Program-made: the position numbers and the translations under genes
DNA from: Stramonita haemastoma
Lineage: Eukaryota; Mollusca; Gastropoda; Neogastropoda; Muricidae
DNA length: 64,000 nt
Assembly: GCA_030674155.1 (NCBI GenBank)
Contig: CM060326.1
Span: 36,732,097 to 36,796,096 of the forward strand
Direction: 5' to 3'
Part shown: positions 1-12,334 of the stretch, in pieces
Layout of the letters: each line of letters opens with the position of its first letter
Position numbering within the stretch: position 1 is the first letter of the stretch
Notes under the pieces: model-generated
What the model saw: the letters and a program-made list of their open reading frames with translations, nothing else
The model's database searches: none
Told to the model about the DNA's origin: nothing

Positions 1-370
1 AGCCAAGCTCAGTACCACCACCAGGGTATAGCCTGTCCTTTGTGCCCCCCACGCAACGCTATTGTCCTGCCACCATCAACCTGGGCTCCTGATTATCCAC
101 GGACGATTAGACCCGGCCCAGGCTGCTGCTTTTACACGTCGTCTGCTGCCAAAGGGCTACCCATTGGAGACAGCCTTCCGATCGGGACGCAGCCGACAAT
201 GACTCGTTTCCTTTCTACCCTCGCCCCTCCCTACAATAGCTGGCAAGGAATTCTTAGTGACTGTGATGTAGATGGTGATTATGGTGATTTGAAAGTGATG
301 ATGATGTTCATGGAAAGTGTGGTGATGGTGAAACCCGTTTTGTAGTAGAAAGGAGTGGGGGTGGGGGGGG
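1..370 (+). repeat. Alpha-family interspersed repeat, low-quality copy
   Basis: Matches 24902-25265 almost base for base. It contains the family core CTATTGTCCTGCCACCATCA and the ACACGTCGTCTGCTGCCAAA segment and runs into a (TG)n tract at about 421-460, as other alpha copies do. Confidence 0.75.
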
Positions 371-420
371 TAGGGGGGTAGAGTTTGTTTTGTGTGATGT
401 GTGTGGGTTCAGTAGTGCGG

Positions 421-461
<41 letters not shown>

Positions 462-1000
462 TTGGTGTGTGCGGGCCCATTCGTAATGAATGGTAAAACC
501 GTGCGTGTTTTGTACGTTTTTGTTTTTTTTGTGTGTGTGTGTGTGTGTGCTCACAAAATGTTAAGATTGAACGGACAATAAAAAGACAAAGATAGAGAAG
601 AAAGAAAAAGAGAGAGAGTGGAGAAGGAGGGAGGAGGAGAGAGGAGGAGAGAGAGGGGGAGAGAGAGGAGGGAGACGAGAGAGAGGAAGGAGGGAGAGAG
701 ATGGGGAGAGGGAGGGGAGGAGAGAGTGAGACAGACAGGAAGACAGAAGCCCGACAGACAGAGACAGAGGAGAGAGAGGAGCGAGCGAAAGAGAGGGAGG
801 GAGGAGGAGAGGGGAAATAGAGAGACAGAGAGAGGGGGAGAAAGGGGAAGAGACGAGAGAGATATAGAAAGCGACGACAGACGGGACAGAGCAGAGAGCC
901 CAGGGGAAAAAAGGACCACAGGACGGGGAAGAGACAAAGAAATCGACAGACATACAGACCGCCAGAAAGACACAGAGAGCCCGGGGGCCGAGAGGCAAAG
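421..1000. repeat. (TG)n then GA-rich low-complexity tract
   Basis: TG dinucleotides at 421-458 and 530-548 are followed by purine-rich GA/GACA sequence from about 590 to 1000. It corresponds to 25324-25900. Long frames read through it on either strand are low-complexity shadows. Confidence 0.85.
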
Positions 1001-1029
1001 ACAGAGGAAATTTTTGTTCCGGGTTTATA

Positions 1030-1440
1030 ATTGTGTTTGATTATTGACTGGGGCCTTATCGTTGGTCCTGCCCTCAACCAGTCCCGATCTTCTTCCCCTG
1101 ACCAATCAAAAAATCACATTACCTAACAAACGCGCGCTCCCCCCCTTTACCCCGTCCCCAAATCTCCCGCCAATTAGAGGATCTACCTAAAAAGCCGTTG
1201 TCTTTGTTAAACCTTTCAAAAAAGCTCTTCCTTTAACCGGGTAAACCTTATTAGATACCTTTTTTGGGAGGCCTCGGCGCACTATTTTTTCAGCAAACCA
1301 CCCCCTTCACCGGAAATCAGCCATGGGTGGTAAGCCCCCAATACTGTTATTTTACACTTTGTTTTTACTTTTAAAGGATTTATCCCACTTGGGAAAAGCC
1401 TTCTAATAGGTTTCCAGATTTTTCAATACTGGAGAGAAAT
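1030..1440 (+). repeat. Alpha-family repeat, low-quality copy
   Basis: Corrupted counterpart of the copy at 25925-26335, recognised by the segments around CATGGGTGGTAAG and CCCACTTGGGAAAAGCCTTC. Confidence 0.6.
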
Positions 1441-1849
1441 ATTGCGTAATAAAATGTAAGGCAATAGAGAACTTGTTTCTGTTTAGTTTGTATCAATTGC
1501 TTGAGAGACATAAGGGGTAAAACCAAAACAAAAAAAAATTACAGTCAATACTGAAAAAACACTTTTTCTAAGAGGATCCTTGCAAAAAATTTCTGGGGAT
1601 TTTAAAACTGCAGAAATTTTTTAAGATTATAATTAATCTAAAAATTTAAGTGAAACTTTGGGGGTAGAATTTATTAGAAAACGAACTTGGATCCATTTCT
1701 TTTTTTCCGGGTTTCTTTTCGGGGTTTTTTCTTTTGGGTGGATTTTTGGTTTTTGCCCATTTCTTTTGCGGGTTTTCTTCACTGTTTTTCTTTAAAGTAG
1801 TTCCCCACTTTTTGGCCCATTTTTTTTTTTTAGTTTTTTTCAACCCTCC

Positions 1850-2330
1850 CTTGTCAACAATCACTTTTGGGCTTGTTAACCGCCTTCCACCTTTAATACC
1901 CTTTTCGGAGTTTGGGCCATGGCGGGGTCTTCCACCCCCAGGCTAATTGAAAACCCACCCAATAACAACTCTCTCCCAAAACCTGGATTTCCATCTGACA
2001 GGGAACCATGTTTTCCATGGCCTTAACAAAGAATCGATTTCACCTGGGTTGCCGTCACCCCGGGGTAGGGGTCTTACGGCTGCCCCCCCATTTATTGTTT
2101 CCGTCGCTGTCAGACTGAGTGGTGTTGTTACGGACGGTTTCGCCTCATGTGTAGCTTTACCACGTCGCTTACGGTCAAAAGGTGTCCGTTTTTTTGGTTT
2201 GGGGGTTTTCATAAACAATGCCTCCCTCTCCTCTTAGCGAGGGATTTTCGGTGATTGGGTTGTTGGTTGGAAGGGGATGGGTGGCAGGGGTGGTGTTTGT
2301 GTGGGGCCATATAAACATTACAGTAGGATT
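1850..2330 (+). repeat. Alpha-family repeat, low-quality copy
   Basis: Corrupted counterpart of 26725-27185. The segments AGGGAACCATG...TTCCATGGCC and CAAAGAATCGATTTCACCTG are preserved. It leads into TG/GA-rich sequence at 2331-2660. Confidence 0.65.
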
Positions 2331-3220
2331 GTGTGTGGTGTGTGTGTGTTTTTGTTGTTGTGTGTGGGGGGGGGTGTGTGTGTGGTGTGTGTGTGTGTGT
2401 TGTGTGTGTTTTTTGTGGGGGTGTGTGGGGGGGGTGGGGGGAGGGGGAGAGAGGGAGGGGGGGGGAGAGATTAGGGGGGGGGAGGGGAGGGGGGAGAGTA
2501 GAAAAGAGGGGGGAGAGAGGAAGGAGGGAGGGAGGAAATTCTAAGGGGAAGACGGACGTACCCGAAAGAGGGGGAGAGGGGGGGACGAGGGGGGGGAGAG
2601 CGGAGAGGGTGGGGGGAAAACGAGAGGAGGAAGGGAGAGAGGGGGGGTGAGGGGGTAAACAAAAAACCCACATGCCAATGTTTTTTTCAAATTTTCAGTG
2701 TTACCGGGGCGAAAAGTTTCAAAAGTCATGACAAAAATGAAAGAAGAGAATTGCCTTTTTACAGAAAGTTTGTTGTGAGATATTTTGTTTTGAATCTGTT
2801 ACAGTTTTGCAGAGGAAATCTGTCCCCTTACCTTTTTCCATTTTTTAAAGGGCTAATCAAACTTATATACAAATTTTAAAAAAAAAAGGATTGAATTATC
2901 CTGTAACCTGTTATGGAATCCATGCATGATGACTATTTTGGTTGTTGTTAATTAGGGTTTTAGGAATATGCTTTTTGGTGTTTTTGTCCCAGTCCCCCCT
3001 CCCATGTCCCCTTGTGAATGGGCCCTCTTGCCTGAACCATTAACCATTGTGATTTTCTCTCTCCCCTCTTCTCTCTCTCTTCTCTCTCTTTCCCCTCTCT
3101 CTCTCTTCTTCTCTCTCTCTTTCCCATCTCGCCCGATGTGGGGTGTGTGTGGGTGTGGGGTGTGGGGGGGTGTGGGGGGTGTGTGTGGTGTTGTGGGGTG
3201 GGTGTGTGTGTGTTGTGCAG
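2331..3220. repeat. TG/GA and CT/GT-rich low complexity with short non-repetitive interval
   Basis: Low-quality counterpart of 27187-28215. G/A-rich sequence at 2420-2650 and CT/TG-rich sequence at 3055-3215 flank about 400 bases of unique AT-rich DNA. The long (CTGT)n array present at 27748-28050 is absent or collapsed here. I see no gene. Confidence 0.6.
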
Positions 3221-3894
3221 GCATGCAAGAGTTTTCCTCTGTGTTTTAAAACCGGATGTGTTTGCGTTTCGAAAAAGTAAATTAATAAGCTTTTTTTGTC
3301 AACCCCTTGATTCTTTTATGGGGGTTGGGTATACCTAGTTTTAAAATTGGTGTTGTTGCGTTGATCCCCCTTTTTTTATTTGCTTTTCCCCGTTTTATCT
3401 TATTTTAATGCCAAAGGGGCTTTCATCACTTTTTTCCCCCCATTTTTCCCAAAAATCAAAGGGGGTTTAAAAAAGGTCAGAACAGAATTGACAGAAAGCT
3501 TTGAAAAGATGCGGAAAAGACAAAAAAAATAAAACGAAACAAAAAACAAAAAAAACCCTTCCAAAAATGAATGTATCTTTTGCCAAAATTTTTGTTTCCC
3601 CTTTTGTCCATTTTTAACAAAATAGATACTGTTCCACATTATCAAGCTACGGGGCCTCCTGCTGTTTTTAAACCCCTTGGGAAAAAAGAAAAAGGGAAAA
3701 AACCCCACGTCCCCCAGAAAGGAATTTTCGGAGAACCCCAAAAAAATTTTACATGTTTTTCAAGAAAGCAAAAAAAAAAACCCCAAAAAAAAATTTTAAA
3801 GACAGCACGGAAAAAAAAAAAAGTTTTAAAGAAAAAACACCCCCATATGAAATACAAAAACCCAACAAAAAAAAAACCCGGGAAAAAATAGAAA

Positions 3895-4320
3895 ATGCCC
3901 CCCAAAAATTTATGGAGGGACGTAATTTCTTCATTGTGGCCATTTCCCCCCTCCCATTTTGCCTCCACGTGTCCCCCCTTCCCCCCTAAGGGGCAAAGGG
4001 GGTCAGGCGGGCACAACAGACACTGCGGTTCTTTTCCTTTAACAGCAGGTCCCCCCTCTCTCCCCTGCACTCCCCCCCTCTCCCTCCCCGGGCCCCCCCT
4101 TCTTCTTTTTTTCCGCTTCATTGCAGAAAGAGAAAGGAGTGGGGATCAGGGGAGAGGGGAGTCGACAGCAACTGCAGGGGGGGGGGAGTGAGAGAAAACG
4201 GGGGGGCCAGGACTGGAAAAAAATTTTGGGGGGGTGGGGGGGTGGGGTGGAAATGTTTTTTTGATTTTAAAATTATGAAAAAAAGGATGTATTACTTCAA
4301 TTTTTTTAAAAAATTAAAAA
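3895..4320 (+). repeat. Beta-family repeat, low-quality copy
   Basis: Corrupted counterpart of 28885-29270 with the signature TTCTTCATTGTGGCCA and a GA-rich tail. It is followed by an AC-rich tract near 4395-4520. Confidence 0.65.
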
Positions 4321-4909
4321 CCTTTTTTTTTGAAAAAAAATTGCACAAAACATTAGCCCCACCAACAGGTGCTTGCGACACCCCCCACCCCCACCCCCCG
4401 GGGCGCACGCCCCCCACCACACACACACACACGCACGCACACACCCAAAAACCCCCCACTAACAAAACCCCACACCACACACACACCACACAAAAACCCC
4501 CACACTCACACAAAAAAATCATTCGATTTTTTTGGTTTTTGGGGTTTTTTAAAAATAAAAAAACAAACCTTACGTTTTAATTGACGGGGGAAAACCATTC
4601 AAGTACAAAATTTTCCATTTTCCCCGGCATTTGATTTATTAGTTTTTTTTTTTCGGGGGTTTGTCATTTTTTATTATTTTAAAACTTTATATCACCACGT
4701 TCATTGTTTTTGTTATTGTTTTACTGTCTTATTTTTTTTTTCCCAAAATTTGTTTTTTTATTTTTTTTATTCCGGGGTTTTTTTTTTTTTTTTCTTCTTG
4801 TTCTTTTTTGGGGCTTTTTCTTTTTTTTCTTTGATTTTATTTTTAAACCCTTTTTTTTGGGGGCTTTCGCCCCTTTACCTTTTCCCCTCAAACAAAATTC
4901 CTAAAATTT

Positions 4910-5094
4910 TTAGTGATTTCTGGTTTCTACAGCCCCCCTTTTTAACAAAGAACTCCACCGCTGGATAATTAAAAAAAAGTGATTTAAAAACTTTAAAATT
5001 CCTTCAAAGAAAGCCTTTTCCCAAAAGGGGAGCCTTTCAGTGCGGTTTGTCTTTCAAAGCCGGGTTTTTGAAAAGTCTGTTTTTTTTCCCCAAG

Positions 5095-5130
<36 letters not shown>

Positions 5131-5795
5131 AAGGTCTTTTTGGGTTAATTTTTACAGTCCCCTGCAGCAGTTTTGCTTATTTTCGAGAGATAAGTAATTT
5201 TTCCCCAAATGATCAGGGGACCCCCTTTGGTGTAAAATCTTGTTGGTTCTTTCCCCTTTTTCCCCCCTTTTTTTTTGCAATATTTAACTGTCTCTCCCCC
5301 TTTTTTTCCTTTGTTGTTGCTATTTTAAGTTTGTTATTCCCCCCTTTCCAAGTCAACAATTACCGGGGGTTTTTTAAAAAAAGCCTTTTGAGGTTTTTTC
5401 CTTTTCCCCCCAACCCCGGGCAGACTTTCCCCCCCTGGCCAATTTTAAAAAAGCGACGGTGTCACCGGCTACCAGCAAAGAAGCCCCTTTTCCTGGATTT
5501 TTTGTTCTATTTTTGGTAGCCCCTTGTAGGCTGGTGCGTCTTTTGATGGAAAATGTTTTTCCCCCGGGTAGGCCCCTATGGTAGGTTGTGCGTCTTTTTT
5601 TTCCTTCCCCAAAAGGTCAGTTCTACCTCATAGGCTAAAATTCCAAAGGGGGGCGAAGTGGGGGAGCTATGACCTACGTAACATGCTGTTCCCCTTTGGT
5701 TCGCTTTTAAAAGGCTTTTGTTTTGGAGACAAAAATTGGCCGCCCCCGGTTAGTTTACACGTTTTTCTAACGCAAAGGGTTCACCCCATCTGGTA
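4910..5795 (+). repeat. Two alpha-family repeats, low-quality copies
   Basis: Corrupted counterparts of 29880-30170 and 30258-30720. Landmarks are GGTTTCTACAGCCCC near 4922, GTGTCACCGGCTACCAGCAA near 5460 and GCTATGACCTACGTAACATG near 5666. The 50-bp tandem unit seen at 30411-30510 is also recognisable at about 5490-5600. Confidence 0.6.
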
Positions 5796-6249
5796 AAAAA
5801 GAAAAAATTTTGGGTACTCAAAGCGCCCCTGTTATGACAAGCCTTTTCCCTCCAACGAAAATTTGGGCATAAAAAAAGCCCCAAAAATCCCCAACTGGGG
5901 GAAACCCCTTTAAACCTTTTCTGCTTTATTTTTCCTTTTCTCGTTCTTTGTTCATTTTCCCCTTATTTGCATTTTCTAGGTTTTAATTTTGCGGTTTTTG
6001 GGGAAAACCAGGGAATGTCCTTGTTTTTTGGGCCCCTTTAAAGTTTTTCTTAGATCGGTCGTGCGAAAATGAAGTGTGTTTACATTTCTAAAAAAATTAG
6101 CCCCAAGCATTCTCGCCCTTTAAAAAAAAGATTATAAATTGATTTGCTTGGGGTTTTTATTTTTGATTTGTTTTTAGCTGTCTTCCTATTCTCTGTCTCC
6201 CCTTTTTTTCTCTGTCTGAATCTCTCCTGCGTGGGTGTGTGGTTTGGGG

Positions 6250-6255
6250 GTTTTG

Positions 6256-6286
<31 letters not shown>

Positions 6287-6772
6287 TGTGTGTGTGTGTG
6301 TTTTGGTGTGTGTGTTTGTGGTTTTGTGTGTGTGTGTGTGTGCGTTTTTTTTTGTGTAATCATCTTAACATATTTATTTTCGTATTTTTAAAAAGTATAG
6401 AAAAAGGGGACGAGTTTATGTTCCACAGGTATGTGGAACTTTTCACGGGTGTTTTATATATGTATATATTTTATTTATGGTTTTTGTGTGTGTGGTGTGT
6501 GTGTGTGTGGGGGTTTTGTGTGTGGTGTGTGTTGTGTGTGGGTGTGTGGGGTTTTGGGGTGTTTGTATGCTTATTTTTGGGGGTATTTTTAGAGAGAAAA
6601 AGGGGGAGAGAGAGAGAGAGTAGAGAGAGGGGGAGGGAGAGAGGGAAAAGAGAGGAGAGGGGAGAGTGAGAGAGAGAGGGGAGGGAGGGGAAAAGAAGAA
6701 AGAGATAAAAGGGAGAGAGAGGTGAGAGGGGAGAGAGAGAGGGAGAGAGGGAGAGAGAGAGAGAGAGAGATT
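6250..6772. repeat. (TG)n and (GA)n tracts, low-quality
   Basis: Corresponds to 31139-31665. TG repeats lie at 6258-6350 and 6485-6560 and GA-rich sequence at 6595-6770. The (TG)n is far shorter than in the other copy. Confidence 0.8.
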
Positions 6773-7284
6773 TTGCCCCAGTTTGTGTGCAAAAAATAAA
6801 AGGGTTTTGTTTCATTGATTTTTGCTTTTGAGGGTATTTTAAACCCCTAATTTTTTTGCTTTTTTAAAAATCTGTGGGTTTCCTTTTTGGGGTTTTAAAA
6901 ATGCCCCCTGGGTTGTGATGGGGTTTTTAAAATAAACCCCAAAAAGCGAACGCTTTTTACAGGCGTTTGCGAAACAAAGGAATTGAAATAGGAAAAAACC
7001 AACACACTTTTATTTTTTTTTTTTTTATATTAAATTTTCATTGTTTTGGGGAAAAACTCGGAAAATTTCTGCGGGGGGCCCCTTTTCGGAAAAACAAAAC
7101 CTGAGGAAAAAGTAGAAAAAATTTTAAATAATTGTTTTTTAAAAAGTTTTAAAACAGATGCAAATGATTTTAATTTTTTAGGGAAAGAAAACCCCCGGGC
7201 TTCACATAAAAAAATTTAAATAAGAAGTAAGATATGGGGGCAAAGAAACAAACCAAAAAAAAATTTTACCCCAAATATCCCCCA

Positions 7285-7865
7285 AGGAAATTTTTTTATT
7301 TGTGGCCAGTTCCCTTTAAAATTTTTCCTCCAGTGTGCCTCCCCTTCCCCCAAGACGAAAAAGGGCAAAAGGGGGGGCGCAGACACTGCAGGGTTTTGTT
7401 TTCACAGCAGGTCACACCTCTCTCCGCCCCCATTACCCCCCCCCCCCTCCCCCCCTTTTTACTTCCGCTTCATTGCGAAAGAGAAGGAGGAGGGGGGCAG
7501 GGAGAGAAGGGGGTCAGAATCAACCGCAAGGGAGGGAAAAAAATGGCGGGGGAGGAAAGGGGGTGAGAAGGAAAAAAGAGAGGGGGTGAAGAGAGAAGAA
7601 GGAGCGATGGGGAAGGGGGGAGAGAGAGAGGGAGAAAAGAGAGAGAGAGAGGGGGGAGGGAATGGAAAAGATGGGAAGGGGGGTTTTGGGGGAGATGTTT
7701 GTGTCATTGATCACCAGGATAGATGTACAATTCTATTGGGGGCCTTTTTTGTGGATTGGGGCCCAAAAATTTTGGACATGTATAAAACCCCAAAGAATTT
7801 TAAAAATAGGGGAAAAGTCCCAAAAATGCAATGTTCTAGTTTAAAGATTTGACTTTTATACAAAT
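7285..7865 (+). repeat. Beta-family repeat, low-quality copy
   Basis: Corrupted counterpart of 32160-32730, recognised by TTGTGGCCAGTTCCC, a GA-rich centre at 7480-7670 and CACCAGGATAGATGTAC at 7711-7727. Confidence 0.65.
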
Positions 7866-7909
7866 ACAAAACCCCCCTTTCAGGTTTTTTTAGATTTTTT
7901 GATTTTAAA

Positions 7910-8420
7910 ATATAAAGATAGAGAAGATAGTAGATAGATAGCAGAGAGGAGAGAGATAGTAAAAAAGATAGATAGATAGGTGATAGATAGATAGATTGAT
8001 GGTTTTGGTGGATGGTATGGGAAAGGATGGATGGATGGAGGGATGGATATATAATTTTTTTTATACATATGTATATAGTAAGAGGGGGAAGATAGATAAA
8101 TAGATAGTTTTACCCCTAGATAGAAAAAAACAGACAGACAGACAGAGGGGGCGACAGACGGGGAACATGGGGGAGTAGATCCCCAAAAACCATAGATAAT
8201 GGGGGATAGATTTTAGAGGGGAGGGGAGTTTTACAGATAGAGAGAGGAGAGAGAGAAGATAGATTTTATAGATTGATAGATTGATAGTAGATTTTTAGAT
8301 AGATAGACAGATAGTTTTTGGGGTTGGAGAGATAGGGGGGTTAGGAGAGGGAGAGAGGAGGAAAAAAGGAGACAGACAGACGACAGAAGACAGACGGGGG
8401 GATCCCCACACACAGAAACA
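7910..8420. repeat. (GATA)n/(GACA)n tract, low-quality
   Basis: Degraded counterpart of the 32770-33530 GATA array, much shortened (about 500 against 760 bases). Length comparison is unsafe because of sequence quality. Confidence 0.7.
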
Positions 8421-9179
8421 GAGAAAGTTTTATCCCAAATTTAAATTTTACCCTTTTTTAAAAAAGGAAAAGTTTCAAAAAAATTTTAAAACCCTTTTTT
8501 TTCAATGGGGGCGGGGGGGGGGGGGGGGGGGAAAATTTTAAAAAGACTTTTCTTCCCCCCCCTCCCATTCAAAACCAAATTCCGGGAGAAAAAAGAAAAG
8601 AAAATTAAAGGGGACTAAGGGGGCCGCCTTTAAAATCCAAAAAAAAAGGCAAAAATTTTAGGGTTTTGTTTGCATTGCAGCTTTTCCCCCTTTTGGGTTT
8701 TTTTAACTTTTTTGTTGTTGCAAGGCTTAAAAAAGGGAAAAGTTTGTTGTTTCCCTTTTTTACAAATTTTTGATTTTAGGATTTCTTTTTTCCCCCAGGT
8801 TTGGGGAAGTGATATTAGCAAAAAAATTTTCCCCGGGGGTAAGTTTGTTTTTCAGAAAATGTGTTTTTAGTGCGTTTTGCTGTATTCTTTTCTTTTAGGA
8901 TTTTCAATCACAGTTTTCAGTCTTTTTTATGGTTTGTGGTTTTTTTTATTCAAAACCTTATGTTTTAAACCTTTTTCAGAAGCGGAAAGGCAGACCTATA
9001 CATCAAAGCCTGAAAAAACGTTTTTTAAAAAAAAAAAAAAAAAAAAATTTTTTACCTCTCCCTTCATTTTGGGTTTTGGGTTATTAAAATTATTAAAACA
9101 TTTCCGGGGATGGGGAAAACAAAAAGGAAAGGGCCCCTTAAAAAAAAAACCATCTTTTTAAAAGTGATTGTTTTTAATT

Positions 9180-9424
9180 TTTAAAAAAAAACCACCAATG
9201 CCTAATTTTCCTTTCCAAAAAAAACCCCTTCCCCCATGGTTTTACCCCCCTTTAAAAGTGCAGCATCCCCCTTTTTCCTAGGCACGGAAAAAATGTCCTT
9301 TCCCTCCTAATGGGCGCAAACCCGGGTAGCAGTTCATTTTTACTTCTGCAAAAACAGTATTGGTCCGGGGTTTTTTTTTACAAAATTTTTGGGGGGGTTT
9401 AAAAATTTTTTCCCCCCTTTTCCT
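9180..9424 (+). repeat. Alpha-family repeat, low-quality copy
   Basis: Corrupted counterpart of 34245-34455; it includes GGGTAGCAGTTCATTTTTAC followed by a T-rich stretch that ends at the retrotransposon insertion point. Confidence 0.55.
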
Positions 9425-9524
9425 TTTCTTTTTTTTAAAAATTTTACTGTTTTTTAATTTTTATTATTTCTCTCTTTTTCTTTCCTATTTTTTATTTTTT
9501 TTTCTGTTTTTTTAGTGACGTTTT

Positions 9525-9528
9525 GCTT
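9525..9528 (+). other. Left target-site duplication GCTT
   Basis: The sequence GACGTTTTGCTT is interrupted after GCTT by TGTTATAG. The same GCTT reappears directly after the 3' LTR at 51023-51026, and once only at the uninterrupted allele (34580-34583). A 4-bp duplication is typical for Ty3/gypsy integrases. Confidence 0.85.
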
Positions 9529-11600
9529 TGTTATAGTGTGCTTTTTTGGACAGTAAAAATTGCCCTTTTTTAGACTAAAAACCCCCTCCTCCCCCCCCCC
9601 CCCCCTTCCCCCCTTTCTTCTAAGATTTTTACAGGGGCTGGAAAGGTTATGTGAAACCCCTTTTGTGTCCCCCATTAAAATTTTTTTTTTTTTGGCGGAG
9701 TCGGAATTAGAGGGGGGAGAGTAAAATCGTGTTCCCCCTTAGACAAGCTGGCGCCCCAATTAAAAAGGTGGGCCCCCGCTAGTCTATTTTTTAACAAGCT
9801 TGTTTTTGTGGTCTTTTTTTTAGACTTGGTTTTTTTTAAAAATTTTTTAGTTTAAATTGATTGGGCTAAAAACCCAAAAACACCTGGTACCCCCCCGGGG
9901 AGGGGGAGTTCAAAAAATAATTTTGGTGAAGACCGAAATTGTTGGGGGAAAAAAATAAAAAGGGAAGGGGGGCAGGGGGCTCAGCCATTCCCTGCAACAA
10001 AACCGAAGGGCCCCGGAAAAAAGTTCGAAACTGTCGTTCGCAAACTTTCGGAGCCCCAAAAAATGTGACAGGCTAGTGCCCCAGTGCTTTTTTTGGTTTT
10101 TGCTGTAAGTGAAACATTTTTTATTGCAGTTTAGTTTTTTAGGGTGATAGTTGATTGGATAAATAAATTCGATTGCCTTTTTTTTTAAACCAAAAAATTT
10201 TTTAATTTTGGTTTTTGGTTCAGTGAAAGTGTGTGTAGTTGTTTCCCCAAAAGGAAAATTTGGCCCCGGGGTAGTAAGACTTTTATTTAAAATTAAAATT
10301 TGGAGTTTAGATTTATTTTATCTTTTGGGGTTTGAGTTTTTTGTAGTTGTTTTAGGCATGGAAGTTGGCTAGAATTGTTTAAACCCCTTTTATTTTAATT
10401 GTGAGAGTTTGGATTTGGCTTGGGGGGAAAAGGGGGATTGTTTTTAAAACCCAAAAGTTGGTTATAAAAATTTAAAGTTTTTTTTTTTTTAAATTTGTCA
10501 AATTTTTTTTGTTTAAAAAATTTTAAGAAAATTAATTATTTGATTTTGTGTCATTTGACACGAATTTTTATAAAAAATTTAGTGATTGCAAAAAATATTA
10601 ATGTGGGGGTTTGTATTTTAAAAATTTTTAAAAATATTATGGTATAGTTTTTAAGGGACATATGACTTTAGTTAGAAATTGTTTAATGGGGGCGTTTGTT
10701 GGGGGTTAAAATTTGGAAAAAAAGGGGCCCCGCCTAGTCCCTTGAGGTTTTTTGTTTTATGATTGTGTTTAAAAGGGGTTTTTTCCGGGGGGAAATTTTT
10801 TTTGCGATATGGTTAGTCATTTGTTTTCCGGAAGGTGTAGTTTTGTATACGAATTTTGGAACTAGGTTTTTGCCTAAAACGATGCTTCCGTACCCTCTTC
10901 TTTGTTTTTCTCTCTCTCTCTCTCTCTTTTTTCTCTCTCTTTTTTTCTCTCTCTCTTTCTTTTTTTCGCCGTTTTCTCTCTTTTCTTTCTCTTCTTCTCT
11001 CTCCTCTCTCTCCCCCCTCTCTCTCTTTTTCAATTTTTTAGGTTTTGATAGGAAAACCCGGGGTTTGGGGGGGATCTTTTTATGGGGGTAAGATTGTTGG
11101 GGGATTATTAGGGGGTGATGTTGGTTGAGAGTATTGTTAAAGAATTTTTTCCATGTAAATTGTAAAAATTTTGGGTTTTTGGGGGTTTTAAATTTTTTTG
11201 CTCTTGTCGGTTCCCCATGATTAATTTGCTTTGGTTGACAGTACTGTGTAAGGGATTTTTTTCCGGTTTTTTTTAATCCCCTTTTTGTTGATTTGTGATT
11301 GTATGTTCTGGGTTCTCTATGAACACTTGCTTTTTGGGTTGGGGGTAAAAGTGTAAGGGGGGTTTTGGTTAAAAATTTTAATTTTTTTTGGTTTTTGATT
11401 TATATTTTTTATTTTGGGGTTTTTGTGATTTAATGGGTTTTGGGGGTGAAAAGATGAAAGGAATGTTTTGGGTTTTTACGTTAAAAACGTAGCATTTGCT
11501 ACGGGGGGCCTTTCCTGAATTATGTACCTGGTTAATTATGGATTGTTTTTCCCGAATTTTTTTTTCGTTCAGGTTGGTTTTAAAAGTGGTTTTTTACCTG
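9529..11600 (+). mobile_element. 5' LTR of gypsy element, low-quality, cut by N gap
   Basis: Starts TGTTATAGTGTGC like the 3' LTR at 48688 and follows it to about LTR position 2100, where the gap begins within the 48-bp tandem repeats. Its CT tract (about 10913-11032) is roughly 120 bases and is followed by TCGCCGTT, like the tract at 41498-41612 of contig 3 and unlike the 3' LTR tract of about 260 bases. It is therefore probably the same physical 5' LTR that contig 3 starts in. Confidence 0.8.
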
Positions 11601-11700
11601 NNNNNNNNNNNNNNNNNNNNNNNNNNNNNNNNNNNNNNNNNNNNNNNNNNNNNNNNNNNNNNNNNNNNNNNNNNNNNNNNNNNNNNNNNNNNNNNNNNNN
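11601..11700. other. Assembly gap of 100 Ns
   Basis: A run of exactly 100 N, the conventional placeholder for a gap of unknown size. The sequences on either side do not belong together: the left side is inside the LTR and the right side is unrelated repeat DNA. Confidence 0.98.
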
Positions 11701-11839
11701 CACCAACTTCAGAAGAGTACCGTGTCTGATATAGTCCATGTGCATTCCTTCGGCCAATCTTAAAATCCCCGAAAGCGAAATAATGTGATAGTCTGTTGAC
11801 CTGCCTGAGTGTGACAGCCAACTAAAGGTGACTGACAGT

Positions 11840-12060
11840 ATCGTTATACAGCCAATGTAGAATATTTCCTTCCTGCAAGCTTCCCTTTAGAGCGCTGACA
11901 GAATCGTGTCCTGCTCTTGTAAGCACATTGCCAACAACAGCTGGAGGCACTATTCCGGACTCTGCTGGAGTCTCTTATTATTGAGTATGAAAATGTGTTC
12001 AAAATAGCATCTTGTATTTGGGAAGGAATTCCAGCATATTGATTTGCATGCGTGAGTGCG
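11840..12060 (+). repeat. Epsilon-family diverged repeat, copy 1
   Basis: Aligns with 16790-17050 through the shared AACAGCTGGAGG segment, the surrounding GCGCT...CTGCTCTT block and the ending before a (TG)n tract. Divergence is high, so this is an old repeat. I do not recognise the family. Confidence 0.45.
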
Positions 12061-12108
12061 TGCTTGCGTGCGTGCATGCGTGTGTGTATGTCTGTGTGCA
12101 TGTGTGTC

Positions 12109-12141
<33 letters not shown>

Positions 12142-12238
12142 TTGTGTATGTCTGTGTGCATGTGTGTTTATGTATGTGTATGTATGTGTGTGTTCCTGTG
12201 TATGCACGCGCAAATATTATATATATATCTATATTATA

Positions 12239-12309
<71 letters not shown>

Positions 12310-12330
12310 GTGGGTGTGGGTGTGGGTGTG
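12060..12330. repeat. (TG)n-rich tract, (TA)n and GGGTGT repeats
   Basis: TG/TGCG repeats run from 12060 to 12205, pure TA at about 12245-12308, then GGGTGT units to 12335. This is a simple-sequence cluster with no gene. Confidence 0.95.
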
Positions 12331-12334
12331 GGTG

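Larger units (their letters stand above)
1..9524. other. Low-quality second copy of the 24902-34579 locus
   Basis: From the first base this stretch follows 24902-34579 in order, including every interspersed repeat and microsatellite. The differences are mostly inflated homopolymers (runs of A, T, C or G replacing mixed sequence), for example the C run at 5100-5129. Such errors look like unpolished sequence rather than mutation. Small frames predicted here are artefacts. I read it as the left flank of the retrotransposon-bearing allele. A true tandem duplication is the alternative, but the quality difference and contig breaks argue against it. Confidence 0.85.
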
